From NCBI GenBank assembly GCA_036346275.1, contig JAYEVK010000196.1:1-64000 (forward strand): 64,000 nt of DNA, in the 5' to 3' direction. Below are positions 13,441 to 25,216 of this stretch, in pieces. Under the pieces are notes generated by a model. That model saw only the letters and a program-made list of their open reading frames with translations, was not told the origin of the DNA and did no database searches. Origin of the DNA: Otatea glauca. Lineage: Eukaryota > Streptophyta > Magnoliopsida > Poales > Poaceae. The position numbers and the translations under genes are program-made. How positions within the stretch are numbered: position 1 is the stretch's first letter; every line of letters starts with the position of its first letter.

Positions 13441-13960
13441 CTGATCTAAAACCGTTATATCCGTAATGATATATAAATGGGAAGCCGATATCAAGGATGC
13501 CGTAGATGGCGGAGCCACAAGAAACTTGATGACCAATACGACTTGCAAGAAATCGTAAGTCCGACGAAGATTTGATCTAAACCAACATGGTTTTAAACGA
13601 CTTACGTGCAATCCTACGTAAGCCAAAGGTGTCATGGTTACAGAATCGACCGCCGGGCAGAAACGCTGCCAACCGCATTTTTGTTATTGATGCTAAGGGA
13701 AACTATAGCGCTCGCTGAAGGGATCGGATTCACGCAAATCGCTGTATACCGTCAACCATGCATCAAGCGCTTGTCCAATGGAACGGAGAAGAGGTTGAAT
13801 TATAACGCCGGCACATCGCTCACATTGCCATGGCCGCTCGGCGCGAATTGGCAACATGAAGAGGCAGTAATGCATATCGGAAAGACCCTAGAAGATTGCG
13901 ATTTCATCTCGCGTGAGCAAGACAGACTTGTGCCGATCTGCAAGCTGTGCACATTTGATC
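13440..13960 (+). pseudogene. Protease region of the Tat element
   Basis: Split frames spell LKPLYP, then DAVDGGATRNLMTN (about 13497-13540) with the DGGA form of the aspartic protease active site usual in Tat elements. These are followed by VMVTESTAG, then HASSACPMERRRG and GTSLTLPWP, which match the downstream half of this protease family. At least three frame changes are needed to read it. It would act as a retropepsin on Gag-Pol. Confidence 0.7.
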
Positions 13961-14075
13961 GAGCAAACGGCGCTACGCCGATGGGGACAAGAAAACAAGA
14001 AAAGCGCTATAAGAAAATGCAAAGCTATCGCAAACGACTGATAGCTATGAGGCTATGAAGACTTTGAAGAGATTG

Positions 14076-14990
14076 AAAATTGGGTCAAGGCTTCACGCCC
14101 ACCGATCCGCTTGAAGAAGTTGATATAGGTAATGGTGATAGAAAAAGACCAACTTTTATTAGCGCAAAATTAAATGTAAAATATAAAGAAAAGTTAATCA
14201 AGATCCTCAGAGAGTACAAGGATTGTTTTGCTTGGGAATATCATGAGATGCCCGGTTTGCCGACAATTGCTCAACATCCGCTACCCATTAAACAAGGTTA
14301 TCGGCCGCTTAAACAAGACTTAGACGCTTTAATCCGCCTTGTATAAAATTATAAAAGAAGAAATAGAACGATTATTGAGGCTAAATTTATAAGGCCTTGC
14401 CGATATGCGGAGTGGGTTTCCAACATTGTTCCAGTTATGAAGAAAAACGGGAAACTTCGAGTATGTGTCGACTTTAGAGATTTGAACAAAGTGACACCAA
14501 AAGATGAATACCCAATGCCGATAGCCGATATGCTTATCGATGCAGCGTCGGGGAATAAGATCATAAGTTTTCTGGACGATAATGCCGGATACAATCAGAT
14601 ATTCATGGCGGTTTATATACCAAAATGCCTTTTAGATGTCCTAGGCCATAGGCTTATTCGAATGGTCGCTATGACTTCGCTTGAAGAATGCCGGGCAATA
14701 TATCAACGAGCCATGAATCTGATTTTTCATAATTTAGTCGGCCACATAGTTGAGATATATATCGATGATGTCGAGTAAAGTCTGCAGATGACTTATGCAT
14801 TTGGCCGATGAAAAAGTTTTTAGAACATAAGATAGCATGGTTTGAAGATGAATCCTTTCAAATGTATGCTCGCGTGGTCTACCGGGAAGTTTTTGGGTTT
14901 TATGGTGTATGAGAGAGGGATTGAAGTCAATCAAACAAGGGTCAAAGCCATAGTCAATACAATGCCCCTGCAGCAAAAATGAGTTACGTA
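14076..14990 (+). pseudogene. Reverse transcriptase of the Tat element
   Basis: The N-terminal part reads TFISAKLNVKYKEKLIKILR, YKDCFAWEYHEMPGL and HPLPIKQGYRPLKQ (14149-14320). After a frame break come EARFIRPCRYAEWVSNIVPV, MKKNGKLRVCVDFRDLNKVT, DEYPMPIADMLIDAASGNK and ISFLDDNAGYNQI (14437-14600). The catalytic box is EIYIDDVE at about 14751-14775, with both aspartates. These blocks are typical of Tat-type RT. The segment encoding the FGLKNAGATYQR-like motif is garbled (14640-14720). Confidence 0.88.
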
Positions 14991-15039
14991 AATTGATCTC
15001 GCAAAATTAACTATCTCAAGGTTCATCTCAATCTCTCCG

Positions 15040-15520
15040 ACGGATCCGCGCTTTACCCCATCGTTGAAATTAAAGGATAATCAAGAGTTTGTATGGGGAG
15101 CCGATCAAGAAAAGGCTTTCGACGACGTTAAGAAATATTTAGCTAATCCTCCGCTTTGGCCGCACCGCAAAAAGGAATTCAGTTTGTTATATATATTGGC
15201 CTAAAAGGAGACTATTGGGTCCTGCTTTTAGCGCAAGAAGTTGATGGAAAGGAAAGGGTTATCTTTATTTGCCGACACCTTCTTGATGTCAAGTCGCACT
15301 TTTCGCTGAGAAATTATGCTTATCTTTATACTTCTCATGTACAAAGCTAAGACATTACATTTTAGCATCGCTTGTAAAGTAATCAGAAACCGATGTTATA
15401 AAATTTATGTTATCACCCAACTCGGGTCGACTTGGCAAATGGGCTTATGCCTTGTTGAGTTCGACTTGTCTTATGAATCGCCAAAGCAAATAAAGGTGTA
15501 TTAGCCGATTTTATAACATG
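15040..15520 (+). pseudogene. RNase H domain (first) of the Tat element
   Basis: TPSLKLKDNQEFVWGADQEK AFDDVKKYLANPP is readable around 15057-15160 with one spacer; this is the tether that precedes RNase H. It is followed by YWVLLLAQEVDGKERVIFIC and a degraded remainder. This domain normally destroys template RNA during reverse transcription. The catalytic residues are not all visible. Confidence 0.65.
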
Positions 15521-15559
15521 ACATGATACTATCACGATTTGGTATCCAGAGTCCCTGGC

Positions 15560-15965
15560 AATTGTTTTTGATGGGTCTGTAGCAGAGAAGGCGATGGAAT
15601 CAGATAGTGTTCATATCACCTAAAGGGCATAATTTCGAAGTTTGCATTTCGCTAAATAGCCAATGCTCAAATAATCAGCAGAGTATGAAGCGCTGCTCAA
15701 AGGTTTGCGCTATTGGAAAATATCGAGCAAGTACGTTGAGGCATACGGGATTCTATGCTAATTGTACAAAGAAATCAAAAGAGAATACCAATGTCGTAGA
15801 CGAGATAATCAAATACTTGGAGCAATGCCTAGAGATCATCTACTCGCTTACGCCATTTTCATCGGCCACGCTCCTAGAGAGTTGAACAATAGAGCTAATG
15901 CCTTGGCTCAACAGCATCGTGGTACAAAGACTCGACCGATATCAAGTGACCGAGCTAATGGATAA
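15560..15965 (+). pseudogene. Archaeal-type second RNase H of the Tat element
   Basis: Frames in order give VFDGSVAEKAMESD (about 15565-15610), SAEYEALLKGLRYW (about 15680-15720), then YKEIKREYQCR and FIGHAPRELNNRANALAQQH (about 15860-15920). The DGS, AEYEAL and NNRANALA blocks are the signature of the extra archaeal-like RNase H carried by Tat-lineage elements between the first RNase H and integrase. It is thought to add or replace RNase H activity. Several frameshifts interrupt it. Confidence 0.78.
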
Positions 15966-16089
15966 AGCCGCCCGGTGTGGGTGTCGCGATTGGCGAACGC
16001 AAATAAAGAATTACCCGATTGATCCATCTAAGCCAACAGTAACGCAAGATACGGCAACAAGCTTTGAAATACATTGTTATGGATGATAA

Positions 16090-17210
16090 TCAGACATCGG
16101 ACGATGGAAGGTTTGCTATTAAGATGTCTTGAGGCCAAGAAGCGGTGGCAATGGGTGAAGTACATGAAGGCATTTGCGTTTCATCAATCGCACATAAGAT
16201 GAAATGGATGCTCGACGGACAGTTATTTTTGGCCGACGATGTTGGAAGATTGTTTCATGTATTATAAAAGATGTCAGACCAGTCGGAAGTTCGACAACAT
16301 ACAACTAGCACCAGCATCGGCTTTACAACCAATTATCAAACCATGGCCATTCAGAGGTTGGGGTAGATGTAATCGGCCAAATATTTCCTGCTTTGAGTAA
16401 AGGCCACAAGTTTATTTTGGCCGCAACCGATTATTTCTCAAAGTGGGTTGAAGCTATACCACTTAAAAGGGTGACCAGTGTTAAGGCAATTGGTTTTGTG
16501 AACGAACATATTGTCCATCTGGTGGAATACCACAAACAATCACGACCGATCAAGGTGCGTATTCATGTCTAACGAGTTTCGTGAGTTACGCAACGAGTCT
16601 AGGGATCAAATTGTTGAATCCTTCCCATACTACGCCAGCTAATGGACAAGCCGAGTCGTCCAACAAAACGCTAATCAAGTCGATCAAAAGAAAGATTGAT
16701 GAAAAGTCGATTAATTGGCACTCAACTCTATTGAGTCGCTTGGCATATCGGTTATCCTATCACTGAGCAACGGCTTTCACCTTACCAATTAGTGTATGGT
16801 CAAGAAGCCGTTTACTCCGTGGAGATCAACATTGAATCGATACGAGTAGCCGTGCAAAACGGTTTGTCTACCAGATTATAACAATTCAATGATCGATAAC
16901 TTGGATGAACTAGCGGAATTATGTTTATCTACGCTTGATCTACCAAGAAGAATAAAGCCGAGTTGCAAAAGCATATAATAAAAGGTTGTGCATAAATCTT
17001 TGATCAAGCCGATTTGGTGTGGAAAACAATATTACCAGCTTGATCAAAAGATAACCAATTTGGAAAATGGTCACCTACGTGGAAGGACCATACAAAGTTA
17101 ATCATTAGTCGGCGGAAATTGTGATATAATAGAGACATTGAAGGGTATGTATTGCCTAAAGCCATTAATGGAAAATATTTGAAGAAATACTATCCTAGCG
17201 CTTGATTGAG
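16090..17210 (+). pseudogene. Integrase of the Tat element
   Basis: The core has all three catalytic positions across frames. LAATDYFSKWVEAIPLKR (about 16420-16470) holds the first Asp. The codons for TTDQGAYSCL around 16545-16570 hold the second. NGQAESSNKTLIKSIKRKI (about 16634-16695) holds the Glu. The HHCC zinc region upstream is poorly readable. Downstream, NWHSTLLSRLAYRLSYH and LPKAINGKYLKKYYP (ending about 17205) match the C-terminal end of Tat integrases. It would insert the cDNA into the genome. Confidence 0.85.
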
Positions 17211-17389
17211 CTTAGCCGACTAAGGACCACATTCAAAAAGCCAAGTTAACACGATGTCGTTAATCGCTAAAAGGATTGAAGATTCAAAAAATGTATTTAC
17301 TAGAAGCATAATTAAATCGTTAAACAACCGATTGTCAAAAGTTACAAGCATTCTGCATAAGTCATTTGATATTTAACAAAGTTTTACAA

Positions 17390-20300
17390 TCCATGATCTA
17401 ATATCAATGCCCGATCCGGGAGAGTCGCGCCAGAGTCGATGCAGAGCACCCACGCTTTTGCGATGGTCTCTGATTTCATTAAGAACGCGATCATCATCCT
17501 TGGCATTCACGGCATCGGCTTTACCTTGGCCGATTGCTTCATTACATCACAACGGCCACTGCAATGCTAAGCTTTTGCTCTTTCATCTCCGATGCGCTTT
17601 TTCCAAGATCTGCTGGCTTCTCCTATTTTCTTTTCAATCTTAGCCAACTCTTCCAAAAGAAGTTTTTGTTTTTTCTAACTTGGAGAGGGACTTTGGTCGA
17701 CTTAAGCTCCCGAGCATCAGTATCAAACTTATGTTTTTGTCCTCAAGGCCGCACCAATTCACCAAGAGCTTCGATCGGCTTCTTAGGCTTCACGACGCTG
17801 AATTTGGTCTTGTGCCGCTCCACTTCGCACTTCCTATCATCCAAGTGGCACACATTGAGGAGGGCTTGCATTGCTTTCTGAGGAAGGTCGGCTTCAACAA
17901 AGAGCCATAGCATCTCCGATCGGCCGATTATTAGCTAAAGATCTCCAATGGGGCCGCATCACTAAATCAAAAACTTATCAAGATGCTCCTTAATGCCCGA
18001 GCGTATGACTGCACCGATGCCTCTTGGACACTTCAAGGATCTTCCTAATTTTCGTGATCATAATCATCGTGGCCATGATCTCTCGGTCATCAAGATCGCC
18101 AAGGAGAATCCTAGCAGTGTTTGTTGATCCGATAGCTCCGCAGATCGTGGTTGAGCAGTGGGTCACCGCGTAGGAATTGGCACAACAGAAATATTCAAAG
18201 ATCGCTAAGATCTTCGCGACTTGAGTTGATTGTGTCGGCTATAAAAATAATAAAGGGTAAGCCAATGCATCTAAGACTTGATACTCATAAAGGTCAATGT
18301 TTTACCTCTCAAGGGTAACGACGTGTGGCGTAGCTCACCGCCTGTTTTGGGCTTAGAAATCTTCTTATGGCAAAACTTTGTGTATTTTCACTTTTTTCAA
18401 AATTTGTTTGATAAACGCCTTGTTCGATGAAAAATAATCGGAGATTAAAATGAAGCCGATAAAGACTTATCGGGTTGTTTTTGTTTTTCCAAGTCCGATA
18501 AAGATGGGCTCAATTCCCAAAGATCCGAGGCGAGTATGTAATGGCAACGATTGTTGCTGTTTTTTGGGTTGACGTCACCCGATGGGCCCATAGCCACTTT
18601 CTTTCCAGCTTTGTCCTCGCATGTACAAAGTTAGAGAAACTTCATGGAATGTAAAATTGGAAATTTAGACTCTAAAAGCCGATACCTCACTAGAAACATC
18701 TACATTCGTGTTAGTATATCCAGATTAAGTGGTCTCGCCGCTAGAATCGCATTAGATACTAGCGCCGCTCCGTAAGGTTTGGGAAGAATTCATTAACAAT
18801 GTCGATGGAGACTTTGATCGATACAAAGTCAGAATGACCCACCACCACGAAGTATAGCCTCCCGCCTGCCTCTGGTGTTCAAGAAAAATGTGGCAAAGAT
18901 TGAATCTGCAGTCATCGGCTACTTCAAGGATGATCTCAGCAGATGTAGCATTGCGACTCGCTCTTGGCTCAAGCCGATCAAGAAGTCAAAACTTGGGATG
19001 ACTTGACCAAATCCCAGCTTGTCTTGCATAAACAGACTGATGGTAGAACACACAAGATGGTTGGTATATCCGATTTCTGTGGAGACCAAAGGAAGGATGC
19101 AAGGGGAAATAAAAATTTCAGACAAACCAAGGGTCTCCGAGGACATCGCAGAACTGCTTCCGGCCTAAGATTAAGGAACGAAGGCCATGGAAAACGGCCA
19201 CATTACTATAGTCGAAAAATCTCACGCTTCAAACCGCATCGCTCAAATTAAGGAAAAAGGACATATACTTCTTTGAATCACCGCTATAATTTTTGTCTCG
19301 CCACGAACACATGATGAACCGCTCGCCAAAAGATCGCTTGCTTGATATTGAGGAATGGCGCTCGGGGTTGTCTTCTTGGGAAGGTCAGATCTTCTGTGAG
19401 GTTCTAAGTCAAAAGGTCGGCTAAAGAAGCAACATAGCCGAATGAATAAACCATAGGGGACCTCCTATGTTACCCACGGTGAAGTCAAGAAACCCGTAAA
19501 GTCGACTTCTAATAACATGCATCATCCGATATAATGCTCCTAGGAATGTTTTTCAAGTGCAAGTCGACGCACCTCTACTAATCCTTTCGCAATTGTCCGA
19601 TATACTTGGGTTGGCCTCTAATGAAGCACCGCAGTAACGTAAATCGATCAAGCCACAAAGTTAAGGAAAGCAATATGCTCTTCGTCCGATACCAATCCAT
19701 TTACTTTATTGTTATTTGCAATATACTTGACCACCTTCACCTTTTGATCGGATAAGCTTATGTTTGGGTTTGGCATCAAGGCCGACACTTGTTCCCCGTC
19801 CGTCTCAGCAAACAGAGTTGAGCGATGTCCAAAGAAGGTTGGGCCGACCATACCAAAGGCGTAAACATAAAAGCATTGAAAGAATCCACCAGAAATAATA
19901 AGCCGGGCCACTAAGGGCTCATTGGCCTCGGATCGCTTAAACTCAAAGGAATGCATTCGCGATGCCCATTCTCTCCCAAGACTCTCTTTTCGGGTCGCTA
20001 CTTGATTGTACCAATTCTTCCAACCTTTATGCAATGCCAAGCCCTAAAACTCTTACTCCAACCCTCAATATTATATCCTCTAGCCGATAAGGAGACGAGT
20101 TACTTTGATCAATAATCGAAGCGCTTCTAAGTTTCCTAATGGGCCAAGGAAAACTGATCAACACCGTTGGGGATTGGGATGAGTACCGAGAAGGATCCAT
20201 TCACCAATCTTGATGCAAAAGCCGATTGGTTCGTATGAAGGCGATCGATGGGAGATTGATAGGAAGCGTAAAGAAGAAGCCGACACGAGTGATGCGAAAG
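17390..20300 (-). pseudogene. Antisense plant-mobile-domain-like ORF of the Tat element
   Basis: Read on the minus strand from about 20300 down. A 130-codon open piece (19648-20040) begins LHKGWKNWYNQVATRKESLG and includes GMVGPTFFGHRS and MPNPNISLSDQKVKVVKYI. With small frame corrections it fits the plant mobile domain / aminotransferase-like pattern (W..W...V...... FW....N.F.F..G...PTL.DV..LTGL). Further on (17910-17400) charged, helix-rich stretches such as LAEIEKKIGEASRSWKKRI suggest a coiled coil. Tat elements are known to carry an extra antisense ORF between integrase and the 3' LTR. Its role is unknown. The domain call is inferred by eye. Confidence 0.6.
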
Positions 20301-20513
20301 CCCGAGCTGAAGAATGACCGAGTGGGGGCTGATTTATAGCGAGGTGAAAATTTGAAGCGCGAAGGTGAATCTCAAAAGACGTGAGTAATTAAAACGCACC
20401 ACCTGTGTTAGAAAATTACGGCGCAAATAAAGCGGCAGTTATTGGGCGAAGTTCAACAGTTAGCAGATGGGAAAAGTCGATTATTGTGATTTTTGACAGA
20501 TGACAAGTCATCT

Positions 20514-20531
20514 TTCAAAAATGGGGGCATA
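20514..20531 (+). promoter_or_regulatory. Polypurine tract of the Tat element
   Basis: A purine-rich CAAAAATGGGGGCATA lies immediately before the 3' LTR start TGTTTGCACC, the position of the plus-strand primer in reverse transcription. Confidence 0.7.
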
Positions 20532-21176
20532 TGTTTGCACCATAATTTGGCAAGTCAAGTCAAAATCGGCAATAAAGTCAAAGAAACGGAAACTAATAGA
20601 TATTTTGGTAAGATTTGAAAGTATTTGGTAATGGCAAAATCTTTGGGAAAGGTTATCCAAACAAGGCCGATACGGATCAAGTTACAAAACGTGTTGTACT
20701 GGGACACGATCGGCCGAAGGGTATAAAAGAAGGGCCAAAGCAAGCTGCAAAAGAAAAATCCAACACAATACAATCAACAAGCCTTTACTTTCTTACTTTT
20801 TCTTGTCGACTAGGAGTAGTCTATGTAATTTAGGTCTCTCTTTGTAATCGATCTTGATCAATAAAGTTGCGCATCGCCGATTGTTGATCTTCGTCAATTA
20901 CACCCCTAGGTTTGATTTATTCTCGATTTTGTTGCATCACGCCTTCTTCGTAATCGATTTACTTTTATCATCTCGATTAGCCTTAATCGCTAATTAGACT
21001 TACTCGATCTTGATCGGCTTCAAGTCGATTAAGTCTCGCCGATTGATCTCCACGATCGGGCTTTGTGTGAATTTTATATTTTTACCTTGTTTGCCATCGT
21101 CAAATCGACCGCACGCTCAACCCGGTGTTCGTATGGTGTGTCGCCGTAAACCCTACATCAAGTTTTTGAGCAAACA
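20532..21176 (+). repeat. 3' LTR of the Tat element
   Basis: The repeat has the same ends as the 5' LTR (TGTTTGC...GCAAACA) and the same order of segments. Differences from the 5' copy are mostly one- to three-base indels in CG/CHG-rich spots, for example CTCGTAATTTAG versus CTATGTAATTTAG. Confidence 0.9.
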
Positions 21177-21540
21177 GCTTGTTTTCAAACCAAGAAAATC
21201 GCATAACCACGAAAGTGCCGTATGAGATGCTTTAATCTATTAAGTTGCTTAAATCCGGCTTTGTACATTGGTAGGCGGGAGATGGTATGAGCAATCCCTT
21301 CTCGGCTTGCTTATGCGGGGCTTCCACACCGAGGTGTGGGTAAATGCATATCGGTACAACGATGTACGCTTTGTTATGGGAAGAAACCATTTCTGGCAGA
21401 GATGGACTGCCAATGTTAATAGCCTACATATAGAGATGGACTGTTATGTTGTACCTAATTATGTTTCTTCTCCATAGCAAGGATTCAACGACATCGGACT
21501 TGTGAAAAGTTAGGTCTAGACAATGTAACGATTATGTCTT
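21177..21540 (+). other. Exon-like relic, right half, plus unassigned sequence
   Basis: Immediately right of the Tat element the frame FSNQENRITTKVPYEML and a stop (about 21183-21235) can follow directly from the left-hand frame ending at 9918, so both are probably halves of one disrupted sequence. A further 69-codon frame (21268-21477) contains TEVWVNAYRYNDVRFVMGRN. I do not recognise either. Confidence 0.35.
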
Positions 21541-22427
21541 GATCACCATGCCGACACCCAAAAGAAAGAGTGTTAACTGGACTGGAAAAAATGGCAGATC
21601 ATTTCTTGTGGGTAAAGCTGTACACCTCTGCAGAGTGTAAATCTAATTAATTAGCTACGCCTACGGATAAAGGCACTTAGTAACGTCATCACATGGTTAG
21701 AGTTTTAATATTTCCAAAACGATTTGATGAGGAAAATGGTGTTTGAAATATACTTCATGTCAGGGGATGACGTAGGAATGGATTGAATCACTCGAGCAGA
21801 CTGCGATATAATCTTATCACTCTATTAATACTTGGTTATTACAAAAGATGCTCTTTTTCAGATTCCAGTTGCGATCTAGTATATGATTATGCTTTAATTT
21901 GCCAATGTAAAACGATCAGAGAAACCTTTTCATTACTATGACTCGCATTTTCTTATAATTGCATCCGTGATACACTATGGGTGTGTTTGGTTGTCCGTGA
22001 TCACCCTAGTCCTGCCTCGTATGAGCTATTCAGCTAGTCTTGGCCTCGCATGAGTGGATGCAAGTTGAGTTGTTTGGTTGCTTGTTTATGCATCTCATGA
22101 GCCTACATTGGAGAGAAGCCCAATTTCTGTGTTTCCTCCATCCTGCATGAGTGGGTGCAATTGCATCCACCTGGCCTGGATGAACAAGAAACCAAACATG
22201 TGTCTAACAGATACAATTGTATCCACTCATACGATTCAGGCTTCATACAGGCAACCAAACACACCCTATAAGACTTGCTGAGTACACAATGTACTCATTC
22301 TTGCTATCAATGTCGTTTTTAGGTGATGATATCGAATACTCCGATGATCAGTACGACCATAGAGGATTCGGGGGTTATGATGACGATCTTTTCTAGGGCT
22401 TAACCTTTTCTGTTGCCTGAGGGTGTA
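21541..22427 (+). mobile_element. Old Tekay-like LTR fragment, left piece
   Basis: Several phrases match the later part of the Tekay-like LTRs in this window, notably GGGTAAAGCTGTACACCTCT then GCAGAGTGTAAA (compare the GTGCATAACCTCCGCAGAGT element of the other LTRs) and CTTGCTGAGTACACAATGTA. The matching right piece is 52216-52434, so this LTR is the target into which the outer Tekay-like element inserted. Its left limit is uncertain. Confidence 0.55.
21979..22266. mobile_element. MITE-like TIR element (GGGTGTGTTTGGTTG ends)
   Basis: The 288-bp element starts GGGTGTGTTTGGTTG and ends CAACCAAACACACCC, perfect 15-base inverted ends, flanked by TAT on both sides. Inner sequence also has inverted similarity (GCATGAGTGGATGCAAG and GTATCCACTCATACG). 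It has no coding capacity. The ends are common among small grass DNA transposons; a PIF/Harbinger (Tourist-like) origin is likely, although TAT rather than TTA/TAA is atypical. Confidence 0.85.
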
Positions 22428-25216
22428 TGTAACATCCCAAAAATTTGACCTATAATTTCGCTCACATGCATTTTTGTGATTTTTTGAATTTATTGGATTT
22501 TTCCTGAAATTATTTGAATTTATTTTAATTAAGTATATTGAACCTTTGGTGAAAACTAAATATATATAGATAAAGTTAATATAAAGTTTTACCAAAAATA
22601 TTTTATTTGAGCTCAGAATGTCTCAAAGTATTTATGAGAATTTTCTAGATTTTTCCTGATATTTTAATTACTTAAAATAGATTAATCTAACTTCGGAATT
22701 ATTTTAAATCAAAAGCTTTTGAAAATCTTGAACAAGATGGGCCAAGCCCAAAGACTGCGCGGTGACCGCTGGATGAAGATCGGCAGTCCGCTTCATCACA
22801 GAATCCCTAGTGCTACGAGCCGCTGGATCGAGATCAAGTGGTCGAGACGCTTCGCGCTGTTTTGGTAAATTTAGATCTCGCCGCTGATTTGGAAGGAGCG
22901 GATCGGATCGACGCTCGATCTAATCGTGGTCGCTCATCTTGATCGGACGGCCGCCACGCCGCCCCCGATCCGGCTCGCGCCGCCGCGCCGCCGCGCCGGG
23001 ATTGTCTAGGGTTGCCGCGAAGCCGCATGCCGAGGCTATAAAAGGCGCCGGCCGCACCCCGAGGTTCTCATCGCTTTGCGCCTGGGCCGCCTAGTCTTCG
23101 CCGCCGAGTCGCCGCCGCCGTGCGGCAAAGAGTCGCCAGAGTTCTTCATAACGCCACGGTCGCTTTTTAGTTTGCGCTTCATCGCCGCCATTCGAATCGT
23201 TCCAGATCCGCCTCGCCGCGCTGCCGCATCGGTAGCCACTTCATCCCGCCGGAGTCACGCCGAACGCCGCTCGGGTGGTCGCCGCCCTCCGCTCGTGCCG
23301 CATCGCCGCGGCCGCCATCTTCGCCGGAAGCTTCATCACCGCTGATCTTCGCCGATCACGCGATCGCGCCATCGCCCCTGCAGAAGAGCAGAACGCTCGT
23401 AAGCGCCGGCCGTTGGATCGTTTGTTCGGCTGAGAACGCCGCGGTGCGTTAGAGCGCTGGCCGCTGATCGTCGCCGGATGTGCGCCGCGGTCGAGCATCG
23501 CACGGCGGCGCGGTAACCACCAATGCGCCGTGTTTCGCGTAGGCGCGAGGCGCCGTGGGCCATGTCCACGGTGGACTGTGAGGCGGTCCTGTGGACCGAG
23601 TAATGGACCAGCGACGTGTCGGTCACCGATTGGTCGAGTCGTGGCTGACGTCGCTGGCGCAATAAAGATCTTTTCCAATAGAAACATAATTCAAAAATCA
23701 AATTCTATTTTCTTTATTTTCAAGATTTATTCAAACTTCAAAAGGCTATATCTTTGCATTTTAACTCGATTGAGTGATTCAAATTTCTAAAAATTTGAAA
23801 ATCAGGATCTATTTATTGGTGAATTTTATTTTATTTTTGGAGTTTGTTTGCTCTCTGGTTTGGTGTTTATTTGCTATTTTGGCATCGTTGCTGTAGACGT
23901 TGAACCGCCGGTGATCCAAGGAAGATTCGCCGCCCAAGACCCAAGCTCGATCAAGACCAGCACCTACTCCATGGCAAGTTGTGCTTTGATCATGTTGCAC
24001 CTAATTTTCACCAAATTGCTATTTTATCTCTTAAACTTTATGCATGATATTTTATATGCATAAATGATTTCAATTAATCTGGGAATTAGATAATATGCCT
24101 ATTTGAATTAAATCATACCTTGTCAATTTTATGCCATGATCTATTTGTCACCCTAGGATGTGGAATTATAGTTGGTTAACATCGATAATCAACATGGGCT
24201 AGTTAGACCGTCAAAGATTGCTTAGCCATGCCACGTCATCACATGTGTCCTAATGTTGATACTTAATCTTGACTAATGGAATATGGAACAATGTTTATGA
24301 ATTGGTGTGTCATGTGTCACACACGTTGATATCAAGTTGTCATGGTGAGGAGGTCACACATAGAGATTGAAATGTTGATGGCATGTGGTGCTTGGTAATC
24401 AACCGGGTGGTAATGATTTTAGATTGGGGCAAGTGGCAAGGGGCAGCAGCAAGGTGGGCTGTGGTTGGTGGGTATGTGGAAGTCTTGCCTTAATCACCTT
24501 AAGGACTTAACCTTGCAAGCCTTTGACCCGAGTCCTTCTTGCAACCACATGTCCGAATGGGACACTTAGTGAATAATTTGTGAAACCTAGATTTCGTGAT
24601 CGCCGTGGTGAATAGTGAGTCCCGGTTACGGCTTAACTCACATGGCGCAAGAGGGGGCCTCTGTGGTGGTTTAACCTTCAAAGTTGAAACCTTAGCGAGC
24701 AAGATCGGGTCTAGGTGTAGCATTGTAAAGGCTTTGTTACGATCACTCGCCTTGGTGGTGTTTGGTTGTATCGTGGGTAAAGTGCATAACCTCCGCAGAG
24801 TGTACAATCTATTCGAATAGCCGTGCTCACTAGATTGGGCAATGCTCGAATTACAGCTAGGGTTAGACTTTGTTAAACAAAACTCTATTGGGATGGCAAG
24901 GTGCCATGGAAGGTGGAAATTGATTTAGGATTAGGAACTTGTGTATTTCGTAAATATCGAATTTATTAATTATCGATTTGTTTTACTGCTTTCCAATCTA
25001 TTTATTGTATTCTTGTTAAATGCTGCTTTATTGCAAAATACCCTTATTAGCCATTCCTTTGGATTAAGCAAAGCATATAGAATATTAGACTTGCATTATT
25101 GTGCACAACTTTTTGAGTGCTTTATGTACTCACCCCAACAACAACAACTTCGGAAGAAGAGGAATCTACGCCATTCATGGAGGAGGATTATTTGGATGCG
25201 AATGCTTAGGGTCCGG
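22428..25216 (+). repeat. Outer element 5' LTR, first part
   Basis: The segment matches 42784-42888 plus 49238-52030. An AT-rich start is followed by a GC-rich block (about 22760-23640), the shared TTCAAACTTCAAAAGGCTAT stretch, and a final AT-rich part with CATGGCGCAAGAGGGGGCC. The short ORFs in the GC-rich block on both strands look like chance frames. It stops at GGTCCGG where the inner element begins. Confidence 0.88.
23037..23043 (+). promoter_or_regulatory. TATA box of the outer 5' LTR
   Basis: TATAAAA in CCGAGGCTATAAAAGGCG; the 3' LTR copy has TATAAGAG at 49782-49789. It is followed by a G/C-rich presumed leader. Confidence 0.55.

Larger units (their letters stand above)
9919..21176 (+). 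mobile_element. Complete Tat-lineage Ty3/gypsy retrotransposon
   Basis: Two LTRs of about 630-645 bp (9919-10548, 20532-21176) begin TGTTTGCACC and end GCAAACA, giving perfect 7-bp inverted ends. Between them come gag, protease, RT, RNase H, a second archaeal-type RNase H and integrase on the plus strand, then 3.3 kb carrying a broken antisense ORF. The polypurine tract AAAAATGGGGGCATA precedes the 3' LTR. The likely target duplication is GTTGT on the left and GCTTGT on the right, so imperfect. The second RNase H and the large 3' region with an antisense ORF are hallmarks of the Tat lineage (RIRE2-like in rice). Coding is fragmented throughout. Confidence 0.9.

Noticed and set aside
23036..23790. 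Several 70-148 codon frames on both strands in the GC-rich part of the outer LTR
   Set aside because: They lie in the LTR leader, are not conserved between the two LTR copies in frame, and are arginine/alanine-rich chance frames.
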